Below, piece by piece: positions 49,401 to 61,704 of a DNA stretch of 64,000 nt. The DNA is from Gracilaria vermiculophylla (Eukaryota; Rhodophyta; Florideophyceae; Gracilariales; Gracilariaceae), in the NCBI GenBank assembly GCA_019155205.2, contig JAHNZQ020000181.1:157107-221106 (forward strand), in the 5' to 3' direction. The first letter of the stretch is position 1. Every line of letters begins with the position of its first letter. Under the pieces are notes generated by a model, which saw nothing but the letters and a program-made list of their open reading frames with translations, did no database searches and was not told where the DNA came from. A program made the position numbers and the translations under genes.

Positions 49401-51070
49401 TTGTATAATACTCTGTACATAATTTTGAGTGCCATTAGTTGTGGTTATTTTCGGCAAACCGCGTATGGGATCTTGAAGACTCGTATAGGCTTCGAACTAT
49501 TCATCAAGCTTACGTTTCCAAACTCATTTTTTATGTTATTGTAGGCTTCACAAGCGTTCCATACAAACAAAGGGCACGTAATGTGGCATGTGAACAAAGT
49601 TTTCCAACTGGTTGCGACATTTCGTTTTCTAGATGTTTTTTCAAGATCTCTTATCAACTTTATACCTGTGTTACACTAAAACTTCTCACGAGTTACCAAC
49701 ATTTAGATGTCTTTAAAGGATCCATCACGATATTGGCGACGATGTCTTCAGATGAGCAAAAACACACTGGCACTTCATTGTTTTACACACAGTTTTGTAG
49801 AGGTATCAGAGAGCGACGTACTTTTAGTTTCCATGTACAATCTCTTCCTCCAAGATGAGTATCCTCTGTTCACCAGCGACAATATCAATTATTTTCTTCT
49901 CTTTTTTGAAAGTAATATGGTTCAGTATTTTTTAAAGGGCTTTTTCTTTCTTAACGGTCCCAGGTAGATAAATTTGTTCAGCTTCTGTGCAAGATAGAGG
50001 CCCAAATTTATGCTTACGACCAATTTATGACAATTAGCCGTAGCCCCAAAAACATTTTAAATCCCTAAATAGATTTTGGTAACTTTGTGGTATCGTGAGC
50101 GGTGGTATTACCGTGACTATATACAAAGGGTGGCGTGCACTGGGCGCACGGTGCATCACCGTTTGGTCTCCCTAGAGTTGGTGGTGATGGCTAGGTTGGT
50201 TTCTGGTTTTACAGTATGGTACCGGAGGTACATATCGAGTGCACCTCCTGGTGGTCACGTGTCTTGGCCATCCGTGGCGGCCCGCGGGCCCTGCATGGTG
50301 AGTATACGCACCGTGCGAGCCACCTCCGTCACAGGACGTAAAGGCAAGCACCTCTTGGACAACTCTACCGCCCCTTTGGTTTCTACAGTCGACCATAACC
50401 GCTCGTACATTACCCTGCGGTTCTACTAGCGCCAGTGCGTTGCATTCTATCACAACCACTATAGGTGCATTCTGCGCTCCCAATTTCTTGCACCCTCAAA
50501 GGTTGGGCTACCGCGTACCTCTCAGGTTTCCTTTTCCCTCCTTCTAGGTTGAACCCAATCCGCGCTCCCTAGCCCCGCGTCCACACGAACGCCTTTTGGT
50601 TTGTAGCCGCTCTGGTCATACCACACCGGCGCATACAACCGAAGTATAATAGAAATCTGACATCTGCGGGTAGTATGTCCAAATAGACACGCCTCTCTCA
50701 CGATTTTGCTCTATAACCACAGCACCAAAAGGTTGGAAAAGATACTTGTGAGCAACCCGGGTTCTTATTGCTCCAAGATGGCTCCGGTCTTTTAAAACGT
50801 CAGCCCACTTTTATATGTAGTTGGATCATGGACTGCACCGGAAAAGGTATCTCTCAGGGTGTTTCACAGAAACTTCAGTTTCCATATGATTGATCATCCC
50901 AAATGGACCACTCTCGGCTTTGCAGTCCCCGCCCCTTGCACAATGTTTCCCGTTTCACTTCAAACGGTTGATAAAGGCAAAGAATGCATGGAGGTGAAGG
51001 CAGAAATCAATTCAGAATTGCTGAAGGACCAAACTATATATTGAAAGGAAAAGTTGGACACTATACTCCT
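49401..51070. other. No gene recognised; decayed repeat DNA
   Basis: Short frames only. The stretch 50,076-50,480 is less AT-rich and has an open minus frame of 103 codons that I do not recognise. Probably the interior of the diverged LTR element. Confidence 0.4.
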
Positions 51071-51560
51071 GTCAAGCTGTCAAGAACCAGATTGAGCTCA
51101 CTACGGGACCAAAACCAGTCATTCTGCCCCCAAACAGCGCGGGATCAAATACTCAAGAGGTAAAACTCCAAGAGATTGACCGTGTGCTCAGAGTAGGCGT
51201 GATAAAATCCACCACGTCTGAATGAGCCAGTCTACTGGTTTTGATACAAAACAAAGGAGACATCCGAATGAGGTTTCGTGTTCACCATCGAGATATAAAT
51301 GCCGTGATTGTGAGGTATTCATACCCGATACCCTGGATAGACGAATGAACTAGCTGAATATGGGATACAAAAGTATTTGCAAACTTGGATGCCAACTGTT
51401 GCTACTGGCAGGTGCATATCCCAAGAGACGACCGATGCAAAAATACGTTTACCTGCGACAGGAGTCTACACTGCTCTGGACAGATGGACTTTTGTCTGCG
51501 TAAAGCACACGTTATTTTCCAGAGGAATCTGGAAATCTTATTTTCTTGACAAAATGTCTT
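51071..51560 (+). pseudogene. Ty3/gypsy reverse transcriptase remnant
   Basis: Reads GPKPVILPPNSAG, LQEIDRVLRVGVIKSTTSE (stop) ASLLVLIQNKGDIRMRF, RDINAVIVRYSYPIPWIDE, then after further stops FANLDANCCYWQVHI and CKNTFTC. These are the consecutive conserved blocks of a gypsy RT N-terminal half. Several stops; the YxDD active-site block is not visible. Same strand as the putative LTRs. Confidence 0.75.
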
Positions 51561-53984
51561 ATCGCGTAGGTACACATCGACGATAATGTCGTAATCGATC
51601 ACCACACCATCAGGGATCACTTCAACCATGTTGAGATTGTAATTAGATTGCTCCAACAGGCAATATTGACTCTCAAGCTTAAAAATTGCGTGATTTTTAA
51701 CCAGGAGATGGAGAAATTCGGACAATTTATAAGTCTTTACCAGTCAAGAGTCACCGCGGCCCAGTCCTGCCTTAGTGTGCACTCGTTGGGTAGTGCCACG
51801 TCCGATATGGCCTCGAATACTGTGGCACCATTCAGAGTGTCCGCGACGAAGCTGGATGCGCTAGGTTCCTGGCGAATCCCGGCGACCACGTGGCTGGAAA
51901 GGCGAAACACGCGACCGATTGGAGACAAAGTGAAAGCTGGAAAGAGTTTGTTTTAGCACTCGATAGGACAGGTCAGCCTTTTTCGAGCGAGTTGAATAAC
52001 GAACACCACAAACCTGGTGGAAAACTCTGCGATATCGACTGACGAAACGGTAGCTGCCAATTAACTGTCTCGGCAAATATTACTGGTGAAGTACACTAAG
52101 ACCGGAGAGCTAGGGATATCACAATACTAGAAAACGTGATAGCAGCTGCACCAGTCGGGACGCTGCATATCCTTTGACCAACGAATGTCCTTCTCTTGGG
52201 AGAGAAACTCGATAGTGTTGGAAGTATGAATGGTTTACACGTTCACCCGTTGGTGTTTCAGCCGGGCTTCCTCACCCGTGTCTCCAGCTTAGCATACTCC
52301 ATACATGAACCAGTTGGTGTCTAATATAAGGCCGAAGTAGACCATTTGGGGCGTAGCGCGGTTGATCCTGATGAACGGAACAATGTGCTGAGGCATCGGA
52401 ACCAATCAAGGGAAGTACTTCCATTAAAGGGGACCCCGTATGGGTGCCAAGCCATACGGTACCATCAGGGAAATCATCGTAATAAAGGGGGTGATTTGCG
52501 GTCTGGAATTGAGTGCAACTGACCACGGAAGGATCCGCCGCCCATGTGATTTTCCATATGAAGCCCAGTGGTTCACGATCAGTGCAAGGCACTCAGAATC
52601 CCGTCACTGGAAAGTCGTGGAGTCCAGTAAGGCAGGACGAAAGAAATTCTCCGGAAATTGAAACACACTTTCGGGATAGGCCAATTGACCTATGAGGCGA
52701 ATACCGGTGGATTTTTGTTAAACAGATCACATCCATATTCGCTGTGAGACTGAAAAAGCTCACGAAAACCGATCATTGGACGCGAGACGGAAGCCGAACC
52801 AAGAAGAGATGAAGCCGGTACGCTACTCTGCACAGTACTAGTTGGAGCCAGAAGGACGTCGTGGTCACCATCAGAGGCTTGACCAGCAAAAACAAACGGA
52901 GTATCAAATGGTCTGACACCACGAGTGAAGCGACTCGCCTTTTGGCATTCTGTGCACTGAACAGAAATTCTGATACCTCTGCTTGTCGAGTGCAAAGTCC
53001 ATTTATAAATCCCACCGCGTATTTCGACACAAGAATGGCGATCCATGTTGTCTCCCAAACCAATAAGACGGACAAAACAGCCCGAAGGAGAAGCAGTAAC
53101 CGTATCTGGGTTAAAATCGGACGCAGGAAAGAAGTCAGCTGGTGTCGAAGAAAAAAATGAACTGCCAGTTCGCAAATACTACCAAGGTGCGCACCTTATG
53201 TCGAGTGGCGAATCCGCAAGGGAGGAAACAACCGTCTGGAACATCGGAGCCAAACTAGAAAGCCCATTGATTGGCACTTGCTCACACAGCCACATAGGTA
53301 GAGTTTCATCCCGAATGGTTGCCAAGAGGTCGAGCTCATGACCAGTTGGAGGGTAAGGGGCTCTGTCGTTTTTAACCACGTAATAGGCTGTTTGATCTCT
53401 ATGTTTCAATGCAAAAGGCTCCCGAGGGAGCGCCATCGTTCTCAAATTGTTACGCAAAAGACGCTGAAAAGCTGAAAGCCAAACGGCGCGGTGAAATAGG
53501 TGGTATAAACCAACGCCTAATGGTCTTTGTAGATGAATATCTGACTTTCTGGTAGACAGAGCAGGACCACGATGTGAGAGGACGGGAAGCCAATAGGAGC
53601 CGAAAAACGATTGTATGGAGCCCAATAGAGCGCAACTCGGGATATGAAACACTAATAGGTATGCACATATACATTTACCACCAGAGTAGGCCCCATTAGC
53701 TGAATTGGTCAGTTGGTGAAAGTAAAAGCGAACGGAAAAGCAGTGACAACCGTTTAACTATGGAAATTCGACAGGCCGTATTTTACCGCCACTGGTTGGT
53801 GGTCTAAATGCCTTGGGGCAAGTCGTCCGATTGGAGACGAGTTTGTGTACAGTGAGCAAACTACCTATTTACTTTGCCAGCGCCGTGGCTAGAAATCCAC
53901 AAGTCAAATTTGTAAACAACAGTCTGATTAAGAAGGGTAGGAATTCATTGTGGCCTGCACAGTACAGTAGGCAGCGTTCCGAGA
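51561..53984. other. Decayed retroelement interior, not resolved
   Basis: No clear RNase H or integrase frame can be followed. A minus-strand stretch near 52,925-52,975 reads VQCTECQKASRFTRG, similar to an integrase zinc finger, but it lies on the opposite strand to the RT. Left unassigned. Confidence 0.35.
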
Positions 53985-54430
53985 GCCATCATTGCCGGCA
54001 TTATCGCAATGTGGATGGTTTGCAGGGATTCGGAGCCCCACACCAAACAGCTAGAGGTGTGTGAGCTCCCCCCACACAACTATGTAAAACTGTACACCTT
54101 TTGGCTAGGTCTCGACCACTATGGTTCTTACTGTTGACCAGCAAGTTAACCAGATACACCAACAAAAATCATTGAACTGCAACTGGCGCATCTTCCAACA
54201 CCAATCAATTGGTGTAACCTTGCTGTTCATTCTGTGCCTGTAGCCGTTCCGACACTGTCGCTATCATCCTGTAGACCATTTATCCTCTTTTTCTGGGCAT
54301 AGCTACTCCTGTGCTCCCTAGATTCGGCGCCTTTCTTGTGCCTACCAGTCAGTTTCCAGTGAGCCGCTCGCTGCAATGCATTACAGTACCCCACCAGGTC
54401 AGCCAGCTATCCCTTTGATCACACGGTCTA
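53985..54430 (+). repeat. Putative right LTR (diverged direct repeat)
   Basis: Collinear partner of 43,290-43,740, about 10.7 kb away in the same orientation; 8.6 kb once the pogo insertion is removed. Confidence 0.45.
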
Positions 54431-57400
54431 TTAGGCTTCGTTTCCGTTCTACCAATCGGCTATTGTTGGACTCCTGGTTATTCTATTCCTTCAGCCGTTC
54501 TAGGGCTGCCTTTTCTATTATTTGGTACTCACTGATCTATCAATTTAGGTTGCGCCACACCTCTATCACCTAAACCACCTGCCCCTTAGAATGTACCGAC
54601 CGGTTATGCATGCGCCCCACGCTGCATCACAAACATCCTGGGTACATCCAACCTAACTTCAGAGAGTTACGCCTGTTTTGACATTTCATGAAAAGTTCAT
54701 CACCAAAGACTACTTCCTCAAGAAAACGAGGTCTAAAATGCCTTGAAAAATAACCTGTTCTGGAATTCTTATAACATTGGCAACAGCGTCACTCTTCACA
54801 CTTTTGCTGCTTTGTATTCGGCTGTTCTGCGCTTGGGATGAGATGCGCGTCAAATGGTCGCCGGGAACGTTGCGCGCTCGCGCTCGTTCCCTGACTAAAT
54901 GGGGATCGTCTGGACGCCTACGCGGCATTATCTTTTTTCGTGAAATGAAGGAGAGTAACGATTTTTGTTTTATGATTCCAAGGCTTTTGAAGTTCTTAAT
55001 GTTTTCTGAAAAAGCATGTCATGTAGTGTCTTCTTTCAAAGACTGGATTTAAAGCATTAAATAAGCGTAAGAAGAACAAAAATGTACGAAACTATTATTC
55101 GCTTATTTCCACATACTTTACAGTTTTTATATTTTAAGCAATTTCGTTTATCTGAGTTTATAATTTGCGCAAGAAAATATCTAATACTTTGGAATCTAGT
55201 TTCTCTGTGGTTGTTAAGAGTACTTCGTTTTACCTTTTTTTCAGTTGGTACGGATTTTTCTTGAGAACAATAAACAATTTGTACATGGTACGAACTTTTC
55301 TAGCTGGTATATCGCCTTTTTAGTTTTTCGATAAAGGGGACTTTTGCGTACAGTAGAAGTGCAAAGCACGTCATTCTGATAAATTTCTTGCTTACAGTAT
55401 TGCATTTGTTATGGCCAAGAAATTTGTGGGCTATCAAAAGAAATGTATGATGTTATGGCACTAAATGTTTATAATAGTGCTAAAGAAAATTACAAAAAAG
55501 GCTTAAAGCCAAATTGTTATTTGAAATATTAGGATTTAAAATGAATAGGAGTACGTAGACGGTAGATTGAATAAAACTTTACTTGAGTTGCTTGATGCCT
55601 CTGTTAACCGAGAGCACCACGCCTTTATATAGACTTTAGATTCTCCCCATTGGAGAAATCTGGAACAGAGTTTTAAGTTTTCCAGCACAGCAAGCTGAGC
55701 TGGATATTTTCCAGAACCTTCTATTGACTTCGGTGAACTATCTTTTGGCACCGCACTAAATAAATAAAGTGTCACTTCCAAAATGTTTGTCACAGGTTTT
55801 GTGATTTGAATCTATAAGATCTGCTTTTTAAGGTGCTTATGAAAAAAAGGCCAAATTGTTGTGCAAATGATGAGGCCCGAGTTTGGTACGACTTTTCTTC
55901 TTGAGAAGTACTGTAGAACGGTTTCAAAAAGAACGGCGCCTATAGTACGTTAAACAGTACTACTGATTTTGGCTCGCAATGTGAAATTCTTGCACCTTTG
56001 AAACACACTGTGTAGCTTCGACCAGAATTTTGGTGTCAAACGAGTTTCATTTTGAATAAACTTTTTTCAGAGTTTTACCGTTTGGCGAAAAGTGACCAAT
56101 TCTGCGGCAACGACGTGCTTGAGCAATATCAAATCTTCTTGAAACTCGGCTTCAATCTTGCCATAGAAACTTGGTATCATTTGTGGAGTTGTACGAGTTG
56201 TTCCTCATTTTTGCAAAATGTGGAGCTGGCTCTGTGATTAAAGCATAAAACTAGCGAAAGGTTCTCCAAGATATTTGTGGCTAGATACCAGATTAAGGCA
56301 AGAAACAGAGTGCACAGATTAGTTCCTTCCATGTTTCGGGTATTGTGAATTATGCAAGGCGAGCAGGTTTACGACCCCGAAACTCAACACCGCGGTGAGT
56401 ATAAAGCAGCCGACAGCAATCCAGTTGTTAAGGTCCTAAAGATAGGCCATGTGAAAACAAGACAATGGGAGTTGAGGACTTCTTTTTTGAGTGGCTCCAC
56501 AAAGAAGTCCCCTTTTTATTGACATGAATATGAATACAAGAGCACTGACTTCCTATGATGCTCTCGTGATAATAAGGCAAAACAATAAGTACAAATTCAA
56601 AGAAATGTCTCATAAGAAAATACAAATATATGAATGAGTTCAAGTGAGTACAAACAGTCAAATTTACTGAGGTCAGTAGCTAAACTCAAGCTCGGAAAGT
56701 GGTGCATTTATTTACCACCTTAAAATTTACCTATGTTTCTATTTAGCATATTTTCTTTGCTGTGTACAGAATCATGCCTTGTTTCATTGCAGGCAATTCA
56801 AAGTTACGGACGGTTTACGGGTTGGTGGTCGAAATTTTGTCGAGCGGCTTGTTCGGAGTATGTGTGAGCGTTCTTTTAACATACATTGCAAAACGTATTC
56901 TTCTTCTGGATGTTTTTACTGGATCTGGATCGGGATTGATGGGTAGTCGGAATCAGTGCCATATTGGTTTTAGTTTCTTCAGATCTTAGGATTCTATGGC
57001 CATTGTTTGGTTTGATGTTAGCCAAACATACTTCAGTTAAGTCAGTGCAGATGTATGAAAAAGTATGTTGCAGTACAGGTCATTCTCTGTACAAATATAT
57101 ATTGACGATACGTCATGGCTGCCGGTACTCATTTTGAGGTGGTAAATGCCTTCTCGACTCATGATTTTTAAAATCCTTTTCAAGCTGGATTATCAGCTTC
57201 TTATCTGTTCCATCCATCGTTTTTCGTGCACATGAACGCATAGGCGTTAGAGCAGAGCAATATCTGTTTGGGAAAGACGTGGAAACATATGAAGAAACGT
57301 TTCAATCCTGGAAAATGGCTGTCCAAATGCTGCTTGCAGCTTTTATGAGGCGGAGATGTTTTTTTCTTTGAGTATTTCATCGACACTTTAAGCACATTTG

Positions 57401-57600
57401 GATTTCTTCTAGTATATTGCGCTCTTGTTTTGACCAAAATGACTCCACAGCCTTCAAAAGTTTTATAAAGCAGATTTATATCTTTTTTCTTTGCGAAAGT
57501 TGGGGTGAGATTGGTTATGTTTCTGCTTTTATCTAATCTATGGTGCATGTTCGACATGAACAAGACTGTAACTTCATGTAGTCATCCGGGGTTGGACGGG
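54431..57600. other. AT-rich DNA, no gene recognised
   Basis: Only short frames. A Tc1-like terminus TTTGAAACACACTGTGTA is at 55,997-56,014. A perfect 10-bp inverted repeat GGACTTCTTT/AAAGAAGTCC (56,476-56,510) is followed by T5. A minus-strand frame of 120 codons at 57,201-57,563 has ordinary composition but matches nothing I know. Confidence 0.45.
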
Positions 57601-57929
57601 TGCGCGTTCGGACTTTCGGCTTAGCGAGACGAAAGTAAATCGGCGGTGGTTGAATGAAGTTTACGAAAAGCGCGGTGAGTCGGCTCGTGGTGGGCGATCT
57701 GGTGAGTTCGATGTCACGGGGAGATGGGGGGCATTGAAGCGTCGGCAGTCCTCATATAGACCAAAGCATGCAACACTGCCCTCTCTCTTGAAAGTTTGTC
57801 CACTATCGTGCGGCGCCGTAGAAAATATCTACGCCGACGGCAGCGCACGTACAGTGACTGTACCACACTCTCCTCTTTCAAAGACGAAGAGCGGCTCGAG
57901 CCTTCGTCACCAGGTTGGCGGGCATGTTT

Positions 57930-60602
57930 TTGTGCTGCGGCAAGCGCTTAACCATAGAAGGGACGTCTTCAAAGACATTGAGGAGAGGCTTGACTTTTCT
58001 CTCATATTTGTTCAAGCCGTTCCATCGGACAACGTCTTAAAGCCCGTCAGGGCCGTCTTCTAAACCCATGGGCTGGGCAAAGGGCATGCCCAGCTTGGAT
58101 TGCAACATGTGATCCATGATCACGCGTTCATCTACTGCGTCGTCGCGTTAAAACTTCAGACGTGTTGCGTGTATGTCGTCCAGATGTCCTGTGCGCAAGT
58201 CTTAAACATTGTATACGAAGTGGTTAAGCGCTTTTATGACCCGACGCGTACTACGCCAGCGAAGCAGCAGCCTACCGCCAGCGCCGTACTCGTCACGTGC
58301 GATGAGTACGAAATGTCCTTGTTCGAAGTTAGGGACCTTGCCACGTGAGGCAGATACTTGGTATTGCTCGCGACTTCTGATCAGACTGGACTGTACGAGC
58401 GGGTGAAGCTCAGCCGAGACCTTGATGAGGTTTGTAATATTTAACTCGCGCTCCATCTGCGCAACGGTAAGAGTGACTAGCTTTGCCGTAGAGAAGCGGA
58501 GGATGGTCTTGATTGGTGGTATCGCTTCCCGTCCATGAAAGGCCATAATGTGACAAACATTGCCGCGCAACGGAGACGGGGCATTGTTCAAGACCGAAAC
58601 AAAGATTGGAAGGAGGTCGGGCCATTCGTTGGTCGGCATTTTCAATTCCGACAAGACCCCTCGAGCCACGCGGGCTAACTCCTTTCCGAGTCCCTCAAGT
58701 GCCCCGTTGCTCCAGGGGCAGTTGGGCAGGGATAAATGGTGAGGCATCCTGAGGCCCTTGCAGACCAGACGGATGACTTCGTTCTTGAAGTGTGTTCGTC
58801 CGTCTGACATCAGGTCATTGGGGACACCGAAGGCAGCGCACCAGTCGATGATCGCAGATGCTGCGTTTTCAGCGTTGGTGTTTTCGTAGGCGAAGAACCA
58901 TTTGTAGTCTGAATGGTCGTCGCGGAGCATGAGGACATACTTGGCCCCAATGTTACCAAGTCCAAGTTTGATGTAGTCGAACTGAAGGAGATCATTGGGC
59001 TTGGTTACATGGGCGGCCGGACCGAACAGAGGTGGAATCCTTTCCCCTCCAGCTGTCGATAGACAGTAGATGCAGGCACCAACGAAGGCGCGGACGTCCG
59101 CGTGCAGGGTGGACCAGTGAACGCACTGAGACAAGAACGCCGCGGTGGTGTCACGGACACGATGACCGGAAAGGCCAGTGCTGGCGATGATACACAGATG
59201 GAGTTGCAGATCGGCAGCGTCGTCGGGGATCCAAACAGCATCGGTATCCTTGTAATTCCAGATATGATCGGAGAGTTGAAGTCCTTCAGGACGAGTGGAA
59301 GCATGGTGCTGCTGGGTTCTGGCGATGAGAGACCGGGACGGCCATTCAAAGTCCGCGGCGGATGACGATGGAAGCTCAGGCACTTGCACAATTCGGCGGA
59401 CAGTATTGGGTAGTGTCGTCCAGCGGGACAAGAGATCGGCCCAGACGTTTGCGTCACCTTTGATATGGAAGCATGTGTATCGGTACATGCTAGGAAACAC
59501 GGCCCATCGTCGGACTTTACGCATGGAGGTTGATGATAAGTCTGGCACGACGGAAAGAGGGTCGAAGAGAAAGATAAGGTTGTTATGGTCCGTGTGAAGG
59601 TCGAAACCGTCGGGAGTGGCAACGAGCCAGTGCATACGATCCAAAGTGGTCAACACGGCGAAGGCTTTTTTTTTTAAGACTGACAGGCCAAGTTGAGTCG
59701 TGTTGAAGCGATCGGAGAGGAACGCAAGCGGCGAGTGGGTCTGCACGGCGTGAGCCTTGTGGAAATCGATGTGTGGGACTTGTCCAACCATCCCGGACGA
59801 GGCCGTGTCGGAGGCATCGGTGTGTACGCACAAACGTTGGTCGAAATTGCGATGTGCGAGAGTGACGTGATGGGCAAGGGCGTGTTTACAGGCTTCGAAG
59901 GCGCCCAGTTCGTTCTGACCGCAGCCCAGATTGATCAGACTGACTCGGCTGACCGCGCGCTTGGTGCGCTTGTCCACATGGCTGCAAACACGTTCCATGA
60001 ACTCGTACAGCGGAGCCACGAGGTCCGTGAAGTTTGAAACGCCCTGATTGACCCATTGCAGGGCACAGACGAAATGTTGAAGTTACGACCCAGAGGTCGG
60101 TGGCTCCATCGTAAGCAGGCCTTTCAATCGTCGCGGGTCATAGCGAAGGCCCTCAGAGGACACAAGGCGACCGCACCAGTGTATTTCTGAGGCAAAGAGC
60201 TTGCACTTACTGGGGTGCAGTTTGAGGTTGTACTCTACGCGGAGGGTGAAGAACAACTTGAAAGACTTGAGAAGTTTGTCCACTGTCGGCGCATGCAGGA
60301 GTACGTCATTGAGTCAAAACAGGCTGTATGGCTTCGGGTCGTTAGGGATGATGCCGGCGATTGATGACTGATGGTGAGTGACAGCGTTCATCTTTCCGTG
60401 CAGGACATGCGTCAGAGTGAAGATCCCATCCAGCGTTATGAAAGATTGACTCTCTTGAGACTCTTTGGCGGTTTCCAGCTGCCAGTAGCTGTGTGAAAAG
60501 TCGAAGTTTGCGAAGTATTTCGACTGATTCACTTTGGGCAGCTTGTATTCGGGGTTCGGCATCGGAAAGTGGTGCTTGATGGTGTATAAAATCACCCGGC
60601 AA
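57930..60602 (-). pseudogene. Ty3/gypsy pol pseudogene (RT, RNase H, integrase, chromodomain remnant)
   Basis: Reading right to left. RT start YFANFDFSHSYWQLE (about 60,510). RT C-terminal part LHPSKCKLFASEIHWCGRLV (60,083-60,283). Then a 605-codon open frame (58,202-60,019) with RNase H (LCVHTDASDTASSGMVGQV; FDLHTDHNNLIFLF), the HHCC-type integrase zinc finger (GHRVRDTTAAFLSQCVHW...CIYC), and the integrase core (LLQFDYIKLG; GVPNDLMSDGRTHFKN; CPWSNGALEGLGKEL). Past its stop, another frame at about 57,980-58,060 reads WNGLNKYERKVKPLLNVFEDVPSMV, a chromodomain-like end as in chromoviruses. The RT active-site block is destroyed: a stop precedes LNDVLLHA where LDDVLLHA is expected (about 60,305-60,330). 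Gag, protease and LTRs are not visible. Confidence 0.85.
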
Positions 60603-60629
60603 ATATCGCCCGTGAACCTAAACTATGCG

Positions 60630-61188
60630 CCCAGTTTTTGTAATACTGTCAGCTCTCCTCTCTACGTAGTGAAGCACAACGTCCGTTAGGAGTTTTTGTT
60701 GACTCCAAAGGTGCATGTTCCTAAAGGTGGTCTCCGGTATCCGCTGTCGCAAGCCGGGGGAATTCTGAAAGAGGATCCGCAAACACCAAGCGGAGGGGGA
60801 GGTTCACTGGGTGGATAATGCTCCTACAGGCGCTGCTATGATGCGACCTGGGGATCGGCGGCTTAGAAACCTGCGTTGATCGACAAGAGACTCCAACCGG
60901 AAAATTAGAAGAAGACTCAAGGGTGCTTGTCATTACTTCCCCAGAGGGGTAGCTTAACCGGCAGATTAAGTGTCCAGCCGGGAGCCCGCTGCGGCAGGTC
61001 TCCCTACTGTAGTAGTTACCCACGTAAATTAACTAAAATAAATAATAATTCTACCGTCTCTTAAGGATATTGTAGCGCACGCGGGCAGAATCATGCACCA
61101 CTTGGCCCAGCTAATAAAATACGGGCTCTCCTTAGGAATACCATGCCACAAGGCCGCACCACGGTTTTTCTCTTAGGAGCCACTGTAC
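60630..61188 (-). repeat. Dispersed ~560-bp repeat, copy 2 (inverted relative to copy 1)
   Basis: Reverse complement of 37,858-38,415 with scattered differences. Its outer end is TTAGGAGCCACTGTA (61,174-61,188) and its inner end runs directly into the 5'-truncated gypsy RT. Confidence 0.88.
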
Positions 61189-61704
61189 TTCATACCCCCT
61201 TTCCTGAATTGCATTACGTCCTCGAGGTGCCTCTTCCTATTCCTTGATCCCTGGGGTGGCTCATATAGGTGTTGAAGCCAGCGCAGCCTCCGGCGAATGG
61301 CATGTTCTCTCCTTCAGGCGTTCCTCCCTTCCTTCATACTCCTGCGCGGCGTATTGCCGCGGGCTCGCGTTTTATCCCTTGCGGCGTTTGTGGGCCCTGC
61401 TTCTGTTTAACCCAGCTGCTTCTCCTCCTTCTGTGTGTCAGCCTTTGGTGCTGCCGCGCCAGTCGGCGGCGCGAGTGTCCGCGCCTTCCGGCCTGCCGTG
61501 CGCGGTGCAAGCGCGTAACTTTCATGGACGGAGCGTGGGTCAATTCCGAGGGGATACCGACCCCCTGGAGGCACTCGCCACTCCGATTCCTTCGATGTTT
61601 CTTCTTTTGGAAGCACCCGCTTCCTCTCGTCCGCTCATTCCATCTCCATGAAGGTGCAAGGCTCATAATCTTCTTGTCCGCATCCCCGTTGTTCTTCGTT
61701 GGAT

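Noticed and set aside
52900..53175. Minus-strand VQCTECQKASRFTRG as an integrase zinc finger
   Set aside because: On the opposite strand to the neighbouring RT and without a recognisable DDE core.
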